The notes: a model not told the origin generated them from the letters alone. DNA of 64,000 nt from Shewanella halifaxensis HAW-EB4 (GCF_000019185.1 NC_010334.1:3968001-4032000); one strand, 5' to 3'. Shown: positions 8,753-17,188, counted from the stretch's first letter. Program-made: numbers and translations.

Positions 8753-9157
8753 ATGAACGATATCATTGAGCAACTGCAAGAGATGAGTGAAACGGTACCG
8801 GTACCGTTAGAGCTAGCGACATTTGAACAAATTGTTGAAGTGGAAGAAGAAATTCTTATTCCACTACCTATGGAGCTGAAAGAATACTTACTCTACGCCA
8901 GTGATGTGATTTGTGGCAGCCTAGAGCCTGTTACTGCAAGTGACCCACATTCGCATACTTACCTGTCAGAAGTCGCAGCTTACGCTTGGTCAATTGGCCT
9001 GCCGCGTGAATTTGTACCGATTTGTCAGCAAGGCGATAACTTCTTTTTTATCAGTCAAGAAGGTCAAATTCAGCTGTGGCAAGACGGCGAAATCGACGAA
9101 GAAGAAACATGGGAATCTTTTTGGGAGTGGGCCGAAGATGTGTGGATGCGTAGCTAA
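8753..9157 (+). CDS. SMI1/KNR4 (SUKH) family protein
   Basis: The protein is 134 residues, acidic, and ends in an Asp/Glu- and Trp-rich stretch. The PLPMELKEYLLYASDVICG block and the later DNFFFIS and WQDGEI segments match the SMI1/KNR4 (SUKH) fold. In bacteria such proteins are either immunity proteins or of unknown role. No toxin gene lies beside it. The ATG at 8753 begins the conserved part; the open frame runs further up to a TTG at 8699, but that stretch overlaps the likely promoter. The next gene follows after 53 bases in the same direction and may be co-transcribed. Confidence 0.6.
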   Translation: MNDIIEQLQEMSETVPVPLELATFEQIVEVEEEILIPLPMELKEYLLYASDVICGSLEPVTASDPHSHTYLSEVAAYAWSIGLPREFVPICQQGDNFFFISQEGQIQLWQDGEIDEEETWESFWEWAEDVWMRS

Positions 9158-9210
9158 TAGCCATCAGTATCGCTAATACGCCATCACAACAATTTTACTA
9201 AGGAAATATC

Positions 9211-9711
9211 ATGTCTAAAGAACTTGGTTTTAACGCCATTGAAATGCAGTACCTTCGTCACTCTTTGGCGTTAACCACAGCTCAAGTTGCCGAAATTGGC
9301 AAAGTCAGCGAAGCCGATGTGATTGCTTGGGAAGCTGGCGAAAAACCAGCTCACATGCCAGTACAAAAGAAGCTAATCGAAATCGATGAAGCGATTGAGA
9401 TGCAAGTGCTCAACACCTGTGATGGTATTGAAGAACTATTCAAGTCTGAGCCAAAGCGTACCTTAAGCTTTGTGGTATACCCAACTCAGGCCTTATATGC
9501 CCAGTACAACCCAGAGTTCTTAGGTACGCTGCCATTAGCAGAGCTTTATAACACTTCAGCTTGGCGCATCAAGAAAGAGTGTAAGTTAATGCTAGAAGTC
9601 GATGTGGTATTAGTGCCACTGGACTTTGAATCCTATAAAGCTTACCGCGAGAAAGATGGCCTAAAAGAGAGCCGTGAGAATCGCGCGAAATGGGCTAAGG
9701 CGCAGTTATAA
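9211..9711 (+). CDS. DUF4447-like protein with N-terminal helix-turn-helix
   Basis: The protein has 166 residues. The first 65 or so look like an HTH of the XRE/YdiL type (LRHSLALTTAQVAEI ... VSEADVIAWEAGEK). The remainder has no motif that I can assign and is probably alpha/beta. I think it belongs to DUF4447, a small family known from Shewanella, but this is from memory. AAGGAAAT precedes the ATG. It follows the SMI1/KNR4-like gene closely, and a composite repeat begins right after its stop codon. Function unknown; a DNA-binding role is plausible but unproven. Confidence 0.55.
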   Translation: MSKELGFNAIEMQYLRHSLALTTAQVAEIGKVSEADVIAWEAGEKPAHMPVQKKLIEIDEAIEMQVLNTCDGIEELFKSEPKRTLSFVVYPTQALYAQYNPEFLGTLPLAELYNTSAWRIKKECKLMLEVDVVLVPLDFESYKAYREKDGLKESRENRAKWAKAQL

Positions 9712-9890
9712 GGTTTTAGGTCCTAGGTTTTAGGTCCTAGGTCCTAGGAAAAGCAAAGACGGTAAGAGCCGAACGGCCTGCGGCCTAGGGAATGTGACTA
9801 CGTCACTGACGGAACGCTGCGCTTACGGAAAAGCAGGAAAAGCCACAGCAATAGCACATTTGTAGGTCGGGCTTTAGCCCGTCAAGCTTC
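9712..9890 (-). repeat. Composite palindromic intergenic repeat, copy 1 (reverse orientation)
   Basis: The tract opens with five heptamers of GGTTTTA/GGTCCTA type (9712-9748). It then carries, in inverse order to the copy at 14597, the module with GTGAC..GTCAC around GGAACGCTGCGCTTACGG (about 9785-9830) and the palindromic module CGGGCTTTAGCCCG (9868-9881). It lies between the DUF4447-like gene and the terminator shared with the GST gene. Confidence 0.75.
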
Positions 9891-9896
9891 TGCATT

Positions 9897-9955
9897 AAAA
9901 AAGCATCCATTGTATTTAAAACATTCTGTTTAAAAATAGTGGATGCTTTTTTTGT
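9897..9955. terminator. Bidirectional terminator between convergent genes
   Basis: AAAAAAGCATCCA (9897-9909) pairs with TGGATGCTTTTTT (9940-9952). The 30-nt loop contains a second TTTAAA/TTTAAA pairing. T-runs exist on both strands, so it can serve both the 9211 gene and the GST gene. Confidence 0.8.
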
Positions 9956-9992
9956 GCTCGACTTTTGTTATGTTCAGTTAAACTCTGGCTGA

Positions 9993-10616
9993 TTAAGCGG
10001 CGCCCGCCTCTTCTTTCGCTAAGCCTTTAGCCATGGCAGGTCGCGTTGTGAGTCTATCGCGATAGGCTGTCAGTTTTGGCGGAATATCTTGCTCAAATCG
10101 CGTTGCCCACAGCAGTGTGTGCGCCAGCAAAATATCGGCAATGCTCAGCTCATCACCGAGTAAAAACTCGCTATCGGGTAACCACTTCTCCGCTATCGCT
10201 GCGGCCTTATCAAACTCCCACTTGGCTACAGGTAACATCTCGACCAGTCGTTGCTCCTCCGGCAAGGCAAACTTATGCTTACCCATACTCCATAACGGCT
10301 GTTCAAGTTCACAGGTAATAAAGCTAATCCACTTATGGTGCAGCCCTGACTCATGAGTACCAGCAACAGGCAATAATTTACCCTTGCCGTATTTCTCAGC
10401 CAAATAGAGCACGATTGCTGACGACTCGGTTAATGCAAAGCCATCATCTTCTAAAGCAGGGACTTTACCGCAAGGATTAACAGCCAAAAACGCAGGATCA
10501 CGTCCATCGCCATTTGCAAAATTAATATATTGATACTGCCAGTCTAAACCGAGTTCTTCTAAGGTCCATGATACTCGTAATGAGCGACTACGGGGGATCC
10601 CATATAACTTTATCAT
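9993..10616 (-). CDS. Glutathione S-transferase family protein
   Basis: The 207-residue protein has a thioredoxin-like N-terminal GST domain (MIKLYGIPRSRSLRVSW, then NPCGKVPALED with the cis-Pro and TESSAIVLYLAEKYG with the glutathione-binding Glu-Ser pair). An all-helical C-terminal domain follows, with LSIADILLAHTL. Such enzymes conjugate or reduce electrophiles with glutathione in the cytoplasm. Ser10 or Ser12 could be the activating residue. AAGGAAG lies 6 bases upstream of the ATG. The gene is transcribed alone. Which GST class and which substrate cannot be said. Confidence 0.9.
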   Translation of the reverse strand: MIKLYGIPRSRSLRVSWTLEELGLDWQYQYINFANGDGRDPAFLAVNPCGKVPALEDDGFALTESSAIVLYLAEKYGKGKLLPVAGTHESGLHHKWISFITCELEQPLWSMGKHKFALPEEQRLVEMLPVAKWEFDKAAAIAEKWLPDSEFLLGDELSIADILLAHTLLWATRFEQDIPPKLTAYRDRLTTRPAMAKGLAKEEAGAA

Positions 10617-10829
10617 CGTACGCTTCCTTAACCTGATAACAACTAAATGAGTAAAGCTCCTAAGCTACTCCGAAGCGCTAATAATAGAAACCTGCACTTT
10701 GTTTCAAAATAAAACGGGTTCAAATTAACCGCTCCAAAATAAAATGGTTTCAAATTAGCCACAATTTTGCTTTAGTAATAATAGAATTAAAAAAGTAACG
10801 AGTACCAAAAACAGCACAAGGGAATGATT

Positions 10830-11369
10830 ATGCCAAAGAGCCAAGAGGCCAGTATCAAACACGCAGCTTTCGCGAGTAATTTAGGCCAATACTGGCTCAC
10901 ACCGTTTGCAATTATATTGACTCTGTCTATCGTTGGCATCCCGCTGTTACTGCTATATCTCCCCATCGGCAAGCTCTTCACTCGCCGCTATATCGACAAC
11001 ATGAGTACCGAGCTGACCGACAGAAAGCTGATTGTGCGCAAAGGCATTTTTACTCGCACCGAAAATAGCGTGCCACTAGACAAGATCACCGACATGGCGT
11101 TGATCCAAGGGCCGTTAATGCGAGTGTTTAAACTGCATAAGCTCACCATAGAAACGGCTGGGCAATCGGGGGCTGGTGCGCTACTTAACCTGACTGGTAT
11201 CATCGATGCTGCAGACTTTAGAAGTCAAGTGTTAGCGCAAAAAGAGAAGCTCAGTCAACTTGAAGCCGCTCCAACACCAGATGAAAATAATGATGCTAGG
11301 GTGATAAACCTATTGCAGGAGATCTCTGCTAGCCTCAAACGCATCGAAGCCAACAATAAGTCAATTTAA
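10830..11369 (+). CDS. bPH2 (DUF304) PH-domain membrane protein
   Basis: The protein of about 179 residues has one or two hydrophobic segments near the N-terminus (about 20-45). A bacterial PH-like bPH2 domain follows (YIDNMSTELTDRKLIVRKGIFTRTE ... VPLDKITDMAL). The C-terminal tail is helical and polar. Such proteins are membrane-anchored scaffolds of largely unknown function. ATG 10830 is preferred over 10824 because GGGA at 10820-10823 is correctly spaced only for the former. An Nramp-like transporter gene follows 102 bases downstream on the same strand. Confidence 0.75.
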   Translation: MPKSQEASIKHAAFASNLGQYWLTPFAIILTLSIVGIPLLLLYLPIGKLFTRRYIDNMSTELTDRKLIVRKGIFTRTENSVPLDKITDMALIQGPLMRVFKLHKLTIETAGQSGAGALLNLTGIIDAADFRSQVLAQKEKLSQLEAAPTPDENNDARVINLLQEISASLKRIEANNKSI

Positions 11370-11471
11370 GCTCTGTAAACATGAGCTCATAAAATAAGAG
11401 CCCTTGACCAAATACTGCAGCAATACACTGCAGAGCCCCTCTTTTCATCACTAAGAATAAGTAACTAAAGT

Positions 11472-12737
11472 ATGAGCAACAGCGATACACCCACCCTAGC
11501 AAAACCTCTGTTTAATTTCGGTTCATTCTTCGGTGCCATGGGGCCAGGCTTGTTAATGGCCGCAGCAGCCATTGGCGCCTCGCATTTAGTTGCCTCAACT
11601 CGAGCTGGCGCAGAGTTTGGATGGCAACTGGCCTGGGTTATTTTGGCCGTCAATCTGCTTAAATATCCGTTTTTTGCCGCAGGAGCACGATACACCAGCG
11701 CCACCGGTGAGAATTTATTGCAGGGTTACTTAAAACAAGGACGAAACTATCTGCTGGTGTTTACCGCGCTCAATACCATTGCAGCCATTGCCAGTACTGC
11801 CGGCGTCGCCATGCTCACCGCCGCCATGTTAACTCAGTTTGTGCCTTTACCCATTGATGTTCTAGCACTACTGGTCTTAGTCTCTAGCCTAGTTATTTTA
11901 ATTTTCGGCCATTATGCACTGCTAGATAAAATGACCAAGGTCATCATGCTGGCATTAACCCTTACCACCTTAGTTGCGGTTGCTCTGGCCTTTAACGCAC
12001 CCGCAATTGTTAATCCAGACTTTGTGCCTCAATCACCTTGGCAATGGGCATCTATCGGTTTTCTCGTCGCCATGATGGGCTGGATGCCAGCCCCCATTGA
12101 GGTCAGCGCTTGGAATTCACTTTGGTTAATCGAAAAGCAGAAGCTGTCACCGGTGACTAAACAACAGGCCCTGTTTGACTTTAACTTTGGCTACTTAATG
12201 ACGGCACTACTCGCCATTGTATTTCTGGCCCTAGGCACCTTAGTCATGTATGGCAGCGGCGAGCAATTTTCGGCATCAGGTGCCAAGTTTGCTGGCCAGC
12301 TAATCAGCTTATATAGCCAAGTGATGGGCAGTGAAAGCCGCTATCTTATCGGCGCAGTGGCCTTTCTATGTATCTTCAGCACCACAGTAACCGTAATCGA
12401 TGGCTACAGCCGCACCCTCAATATGGGCTGGCAACTGCTCAGCAAACGTCAAGAGAGTGAACGCCGACTCATTGCTGTCATGATCGCGATGAGTACTTTG
12501 GCCTTAACTATCATATTGTTTTTAAAAGGGGCTCTACTTCCCCTGCTCGAATTTGTTATGATCCTCGCCTTTATGACGACAGTGGTTTTTGCCTGGCTTA
12601 ACTATAAGTTGATGATCAGCACAGCGCTGTTGCCAGCAGACAGGTATGGTAGTGCCATGCGAGTGCTTTCATGGCTAGGCTTAACTTACTTAGTGAGTTT
12701 TGCTGCACTATTTATCTATTGGATGCTAACAAAATAA
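11472..12737 (+). CDS. Nramp-related transporter with altered metal-site motifs
   Basis: This is a 421-residue, roughly 11-TM membrane protein of the Nramp (LeuT-fold) superfamily. The first helix begins GPGLLMA as in Nramp, but the DPGN metal-binding motif is replaced by AIGAS (about 33-37). The TM6 MPH motif reads WMPAPIE (204-210), keeping the Met but not the His. The usual manganese/iron ligands are therefore mostly missing. It may move another cation or solute, or work in another way. The next gene, an exported serine hydrolase, starts 23 bases after the stop codon, so they may be co-transcribed. Confidence 0.75.
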   Translation: MSNSDTPTLAKPLFNFGSFFGAMGPGLLMAAAAIGASHLVASTRAGAEFGWQLAWVILAVNLLKYPFFAAGARYTSATGENLLQGYLKQGRNYLLVFTALNTIAAIASTAGVAMLTAAMLTQFVPLPIDVLALLVLVSSLVILIFGHYALLDKMTKVIMLALTLTTLVAVALAFNAPAIVNPDFVPQSPWQWASIGFLVAMMGWMPAPIEVSAWNSLWLIEKQKLSPVTKQQALFDFNFGYLMTALLAIVFLALGTLVMYGSGEQFSASGAKFAGQLISLYSQVMGSESRYLIGAVAFLCIFSTTVTVIDGYSRTLNMGWQLLSKRQESERRLIAVMIAMSTLALTIILFLKGALLPLLEFVMILAFMTTVVFAWLNYKLMISTALLPADRYGSAMRVLSWLGLTYLVSFAALFIYWMLTK

Positions 12738-12760
12738 CAGATACGGATACCTACACCTTA

Positions 12761-13960
12761 ATGCACCTAATAACTAAAACGCTTCTAGGCTCAGTGGTTC
12801 TAGCACTTTGTCTCTGGGCTGCAAATAAAGCCAGTGCTAACCGAACGGTCAATAGTGATATAGCCAAGCAATTGCCGACGCTTATCGCCCAAAATGAGCG
12901 CCCCTTTAGCGGCATCATTATGCTCAAGCGTGATAACCAGCCGATATTTACCTATATCTCTGGTGATGATATTAAGATCAACTCAAGCTTTGTCATTGCA
13001 TCCCTGTCTAAGCAGGTCACCGCCGCATTGATCCTAAAAGCGGTTGATGAGGGCTTAATTGAGCTAAAACAAAGCGTGAGCTATTACCTATCAAAACAGG
13101 CTAGCCAAGCACAACTCTATATTCCCCCTAGCGTCACCGTATCGCAGTTACTGAGCCATACCTCGGGTCTGGTCAATATCGGCGAAGCGCCCCTATATAA
13201 ACCAGGTAGTCAGTTTCAATATTCTAACTATGGTTATGCACTTTTAGGTGAGTTACTGGAAACGGTTTATCAAAAGCCGATTTATCAACTGATCAACCAG
13301 CTCAATGAGCAAACCAAACTCAATGGTCTGTATGCACAAACTGGCATGATCAGCAGCATTCAAGCCAAACACCCAAGTTTGATCCTTGGCCAAGTTGAAG
13401 AGTTGAGCCAAACCAGCGATGGCAACAGCAACTCTCATTACACTAAAGCCGATTTAAACATAGATAATAAATTGGTGGCTTTTGGCGGAATGATAGCCTC
13501 GGTGGAAGCTTACAGCCAGTTCCAACATGCCCTTTACAATGGCAAGTTGATCAGTGCTAAGAGCCTTGAGCTGATGACCTCTCCTCACGCGACCCGCAAC
13601 CACAGATGGGGGGTATTGGAATACGGCTACGGCATTCAAATAAGCCGAGATGAGCAGTTAGTCGAATACAGTCACAGTGGCTACCTGCCCGGTTATGTGA
13701 GTCTTGCGGTTTATTACCCTAAATCTAAAGTGAGTCTGGTGATCTTTGAAAACACCTCGTGGGATCTTAGCGACAGCAGAAGGACTTTTGGCCTGCATGA
13801 CGATATTCGCAGCAGCATTCGCAGTAAGCTGATTGCACTCGAAGACAGACCCGTGGCTAAACTCTATCAAGCTGGCGTATCTGCAGTAGAAAATGCCTTA
13901 GCAGCTAAACCTGAACCAAAGCCTGAACCAGAAAGTTCACAGCCTAAGACTACAGAGTAA
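12761..13960 (+). CDS. Exported serine hydrolase, beta-lactamase class C / S12 family
   Basis: The 399-residue protein has a signal peptide (residues 1 to about 26, ending NKASA) and the three motifs of the penicillin-binding-protein-like fold: S81-x-x-K84 (SLSK), Y154-S-N156, and H305-S-G307 in place of KTG. This is typical of S12 peptidases and esterases of the class C beta-lactamase superfamily acting in the periplasm. The substrate may be a peptide, ester or peptidoglycan fragment. A Pro/Glu-rich C-terminal tail follows the domain. The start at ATG 12761 is chosen because it opens the signal peptide. Confidence 0.85.
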   Translation: MHLITKTLLGSVVLALCLWAANKASANRTVNSDIAKQLPTLIAQNERPFSGIIMLKRDNQPIFTYISGDDIKINSSFVIASLSKQVTAALILKAVDEGLIELKQSVSYYLSKQASQAQLYIPPSVTVSQLLSHTSGLVNIGEAPLYKPGSQFQYSNYGYALLGELLETVYQKPIYQLINQLNEQTKLNGLYAQTGMISSIQAKHPSLILGQVEELSQTSDGNSNSHYTKADLNIDNKLVAFGGMIASVEAYSQFQHALYNGKLISAKSLELMTSPHATRNHRWGVLEYGYGIQISRDEQLVEYSHSGYLPGYVSLAVYYPKSKVSLVIFENTSWDLSDSRRTFGLHDDIRSSIRSKLIALEDRPVAKLYQAGVSAVENALAAKPEPKPEPESSQPKTTE

Positions 13961-14045
13961 TTGCTATTGAAGAGGTAACTTCTGCTATAATAACCGCCGA
14001 TGATCGCGCAGCCGCGCGATCCCATAGCTAAAAGAAATCAAACTT

Positions 14046-14519
14046 ATGATTAACAATGATATTTTACGTAAAGTTCGCTATATCCTCGACTTAAGCAATG
14101 CCAAAATGATCCGCATTTTTGCCAAAGCTAAGCACGAAGTGACTCAAGAAGAGATCATCGACATGCTGAAAAAAGAGCATGAAGAAGGTTATGCACCTTG
14201 CAACGACAAAAACATGTGTCGTTTCTTGGACGGTTTAGTGATCTACAAGCGTGGCCTTAAGCCTGGCGCAGAAGCTCCAGAGCCGCTATCTCAACTAACC
14301 AACAACCTTATCTTCAAGAAGTTAAGAGTGGCATTTGAGTTACGCGAAGACGATATCATTGAAGCGCTAGAACTTGCAGAGTTCAACATGAGCAAGTCTG
14401 AGCTAGGCGCACTATTTAGAAAGCCTGGGCACAAGCACTACAAGCCATGTGGTGACCAAGTGCTGCGTAACTTCTTGATGGGCTTATCACTGAAGCACCG
14501 TCCAAAAGACGCTGAGTAA
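14046..14519 (+). CDS. yehS: DUF1456 family protein YehS
   Basis: The 157-residue protein is the duplicated DUF1456 family member known as YehS in E. coli. Two related halves begin NDILRKVRYILDLSN (about 3-17) and NNLIFKKLRVAFELR (about 86-100), each ending in a conserved Cys, Phe and Gly-Leu block (MCRFLDGLVI and LRNFLMGLS). The function is not established. A GC-rich perfect hairpin (GATCGCGC/GCGCGATC) lies just upstream in the leader at about 14002-14021. A terminator follows the gene. Identification by sequence is secure. Confidence 0.9.
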   Translation: MINNDILRKVRYILDLSNAKMIRIFAKAKHEVTQEEIIDMLKKEHEEGYAPCNDKNMCRFLDGLVIYKRGLKPGAEAPEPLSQLTNNLIFKKLRVAFELREDDIIEALELAEFNMSKSELGALFRKPGHKHYKPCGDQVLRNFLMGLSLKHRPKDAE

Positions 14520-14548
14520 CTCTCACGCCGCATTTATATGCAAGTTAT

Positions 14549-14581
14549 TGAAAGCACTGTCAATGGCGGTGCTTTTTTTTA
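14549..14581 (+). terminator. Intrinsic terminator of yehS
   Basis: AAAGCACTG (14551-14559) pairs with CGGTGCTTT (14567-14575) through one G-T pair, followed by eight T residues. Confidence 0.85.
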
Positions 14582-14596
14582 AAGAAGGTGCGAGTT

Positions 14597-14867
14597 ACTA
14601 GGACGCTACGCTGCGAGGACGGGCTTCGCCCTGCGAGGAAAAGCAAAAGCTTAACGGGCTAAAGCCCGACCTACTACAAACACCGCTTTCCCCTGCTTTC
14701 CCCTGCTTTTCCTAGGACCTAGAACCTTTCTTTGCCTTTCCTATGACCTAGTATCTTCTTTTCCGTAAGCGCAGCGTTCCGTCAGTGACGCAGTCACGTT
14801 CGTAAGGCCATAGGCGCCCAGCTCTTGCCGTCTTAGCTTTTTCTGCTTTTCCTAGAACTTATTAATT
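14597..14867 (+). repeat. Composite palindromic intergenic repeat, copy 2 (forward)
   Basis: This is the most complete copy. In order it has CTAGGACGCTACGCTGCGAGG with a GGGCTTCGCCC hairpin, the palindrome CGGGCTAAAGCCCG (14655-14668), C/T-rich spacers with CCTAGGACCTAGAACC heptamers, CCGTAAGCGCAGCGTTCCG, a GTGACGCAGTCAC hairpin, and TTGCCGTCTTAGCTTTT. It lies between yehS and the MITE-like element and codes for nothing. Confidence 0.8.
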
Positions 14868-14937
14868 TAAAAAATTCGCTTGCAAATCAAAACAAAGATC
14901 ACGCTTTGTGTTAATCTTCCGTGATTAGCATCACCAG

Positions 14938-15207
14938 TAATACCAATCAGTATATAGATTTACTCGCTCAGCGAGAATTTTGCGGTTCTGAGGCAAGACA
15001 ACGAATGAAGAGCATAGCGATTCTACGCTCAAGTTAGTTATCGCAGCATCAGAGCTGCTAAAACTCGCCATTCTGGAGCGTTTTTGGCTGCCTACTTCCG
15101 CATTGAACGGCACCATAAGGGAATAATAGCTCTTTCGACTATTCACCTTGAAACAGTTTGCTAAAAACCGCTCTGAGTAGATAAAGTTCTTATACTGATT
15201 GGTATTA
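14938..15207. mobile_element. MITE-like element with 17-bp terminal inverted repeats
   Basis: TAATACCAATCAGTATA at 14938-14954 is exactly inverted at 15191-15207 (TATACTGATTGGTATTA), bounding 270 bp with no convincing coding capacity. The homology between the arms continues imperfectly inward (ACTC motifs), and an internal CTCGCTCAGCGAG palindrome follows the left end. The size and ends suit a miniature inverted-repeat transposable element. No transposase is present in the window. The right end lies 32 bp before maeA, so the element is in its promoter region. Confidence 0.75.
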
Positions 15208-15239
15208 TTCTACTAACAAAAACAAAGAAAAGGTTTCCA

Positions 15240-16928
15240 ATGGACGATAACAAACGCCCGCTCTATCTTCCTTTTGCCGGTCCTGCGATTCTTGAAGCCC
15301 CTTTGATCAACAAAGGCAGCGCTTTCACCGAAGAGGAAAGGATCTTTTTTAATCTTGAAGGCCTATTACCCCACGTTATTGAAACCATTGAAGAGCAAGC
15401 CTCACGCGCTTACGACCAATATAAAAACTTCAGCAATGATCTCGATAAGCATATCTACCTAAGAAACATTCAAGATACCAACGAGACTCTTTATTACCGT
15501 CTTGTTCAAAACCATATCACCGAGATGATGCCTATCATCTATACCCCAACGGTAGGTATGGCCTGTGAGCGTTTCTCTAAAGATTATCGTCGCAATCGTG
15601 GCCTATTTATCTCTTACGCCAATAAAGACCGCATCGACGACATTCTCAATAATTCGACTCGGCAAAAAGTCAAAATTATCGTTGTTACCGACGGTGAGCG
15701 GATCTTGGGTCTTGGTGACCAAGGTATTGGCGGTATGGGGATCCCGATTGGTAAGCTGTCCTTATACACCAGCTGTGGTGGTATCAGTCCCGCTTACACC
15801 CTGCCTGTTACGCTCGATGTGGGTACCGATAATCCACATCTGCTTGAAGATCCTATGTACATGGGCATGCGTAGCCCACGTATTGGCGGCGAAGAATATA
15901 AAGAGTTTGTCGAAGCCTTTATGCAGGCGGTAAACCGCCGCTGGCCAGATGCGCTGATTCAGTTTGAGGATTTCGCCCAGAAGAATGCGATGCCACTGTT
16001 AGAGCGCTATAAAGATCAATACTGCTGCTTTAACGATGATATTCAAGGCACCGCCGCCGTTACCGTTGGCTCGCTTTTAGCTGCCTGTAAAGCGGCAAAG
16101 AGTAAGCTTAGCGAACAGCGCATCACCTTCTTAGGTGCAGGCTCTGCAGGCTGCGGTATCGCCGAGGCCATCGTGGCGCAGATGGTGTCTGAAGGCATTA
16201 GTGAAGCTCAGGCTCGCAAGCAAGTCTTTATGGTAGACCGCTGGGGTATGTTGCAATCGAATATGCCTAATCTACTGCCTTTCCAGCAAAAGTTAGCCCA
16301 GCAATGTGATGACCTAACCAACTGGGATAACTTCAGTGACAATATCTCACTGCTCGATGTGGTCAATAACGCTAAGCCAACCGTGCTCATAGGTGTATCG
16401 GGCGCGCCGGGCTTGTTCACAGAAGAGATCATCAAAGCGATGCATAGCCATTGTCCTCGCCCAATAGTGTTCCCTCTGTCGAATCCAACCAGCCGCGTTG
16501 AAGCCACACCAAAAGACATTTTGCACTGGACTCAGGGCAAGGCACTTGTGGCGACGGGTAGCCCGTTTGAGCCTGTGGTGATTGATGACACCACCTATGA
16601 AATTGCTCAATGTAACAATAGTTATATCTTCCCTGGCATTGGCCTTGGCGTACTCGCGTCAGGCGCAAAACGTGTCAGCGACGCCATGTTGATGGCATCG
16701 AGCCGCGCGCTTGCTGAGTGCTCACCACTGGCAATAGACGGTGAAGGCTCGCTATTACCAAAACTTGAGGATATCCATCTTGTCAGTAAGCGTATTGCTT
16801 TTGCGGTTGCCCGAGTGGCAATTGAAGAGGGCCATGCGTTGCCAACAACCAAAGAGTTACTGACCTATGCGATTGAAGATAACTTTTGGACCGCAGAGTA
16901 TCGTAGTTATAAACGAACCGCTTTTTAA
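15240..16928 (+). CDS. maeA: NAD-dependent malic enzyme
   Basis: This is a full-length (562-residue) malic enzyme of the SfcA/MaeA type. It oxidatively decarboxylates malate to pyruvate with reduction of NAD. Visible features are the malic N-terminal domain with YTPTVGMAC and RNRGLFISY, the substrate/metal region (FEDFAQKNAMPLLERY, then CFNDDIQGTA with metal-binding acids), and the Rossmann motif FLGAGSAGCGIAEA. AAAAGG precedes the ATG at 15240. It is a single-gene unit, with a MITE-like element immediately upstream and two hairpins downstream. The element could carry or have displaced the native promoter. Confidence 0.97.
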   Translation: MDDNKRPLYLPFAGPAILEAPLINKGSAFTEEERIFFNLEGLLPHVIETIEEQASRAYDQYKNFSNDLDKHIYLRNIQDTNETLYYRLVQNHITEMMPIIYTPTVGMACERFSKDYRRNRGLFISYANKDRIDDILNNSTRQKVKIIVVTDGERILGLGDQGIGGMGIPIGKLSLYTSCGGISPAYTLPVTLDVGTDNPHLLEDPMYMGMRSPRIGGEEYKEFVEAFMQAVNRRWPDALIQFEDFAQKNAMPLLERYKDQYCCFNDDIQGTAAVTVGSLLAACKAAKSKLSEQRITFLGAGSAGCGIAEAIVAQMVSEGISEAQARKQVFMVDRWGMLQSNMPNLLPFQQKLAQQCDDLTNWDNFSDNISLLDVVNNAKPTVLIGVSGAPGLFTEEIIKAMHSHCPRPIVFPLSNPTSRVEATPKDILHWTQGKALVATGSPFEPVVIDDTTYEIAQCNNSYIFPGIGLGVLASGAKRVSDAMLMASSRALAECSPLAIDGEGSLLPKLEDIHLVSKRIAFAVARVAIEEGHALPTTKELLTYAIEDNFWTAEYRSYKRTAF

Positions 16929-17000
16929 GGTTCTGCTTCGGAACCTTATACTAACGAAGTAGAAAGCAAAAGCAGTCATATTTGGCTGCTTTTTTGTTTT
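16926..17000 (+). terminator. Double hairpin terminator of maeA
   Basis: A hairpin TAAGGTTC/GAACCTTA (16926-16948) includes the stop codon. A second, AAAAGCAG/CTGCTTTT (16968-16993), is followed by T-rich sequence and is the likely intrinsic terminator. Confidence 0.75.
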
Positions 17001-17090
17001 TGGGTTTTGGGGTTTTGTTTGAATTTGGAGTATGAGAGCGGCGGCCTTACAGCCGAGATATTTGTCTACCAAGCTGCACTCGAGCTTTAA

Positions 17091-17188
17091 GTTAGACGCT
17101 GTCTAACAAACTAGGTTTTAAGCAATCAAGCTCCGCTTGATAAAGGTCGTGGCGTTGCCACATTGGTAATGCATCAGGCTGCGCCTGA
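17091..17188. repeat. Cluster of four short palindromes with 3-nt loops
   Basis: In 98 bases there are four perfect hairpins, each with a three-base loop: GTTAGAC-gct-GTCTAAC (17091-17107), ATCAAGC-tcc-GCTTGAT (17125-17141), GTGGC-gtt-GCCAC (17149-17161) and TCAGGC-tgc-GCCTGA (17174-17188). They lie downstream of the HEPN gene and of maeA, in 388 bases without a gene (16929-17316). Confidence 0.8.

Noticed and set aside
12671..12760. Upstream extension of the serine hydrolase gene
   Set aside because: It overlaps the transporter gene and would put 30 unrelated residues before the signal peptide; ATG 12761 is a better start.
17091..17188. Possible integron attC site (GTTAGAC/GTCTAAC match the GTTRRRY and RYYYAAC cores)
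   Set aside because: The cores are in the wrong order and only 3 bases apart, no inner L sites are seen, and there is no integrase.
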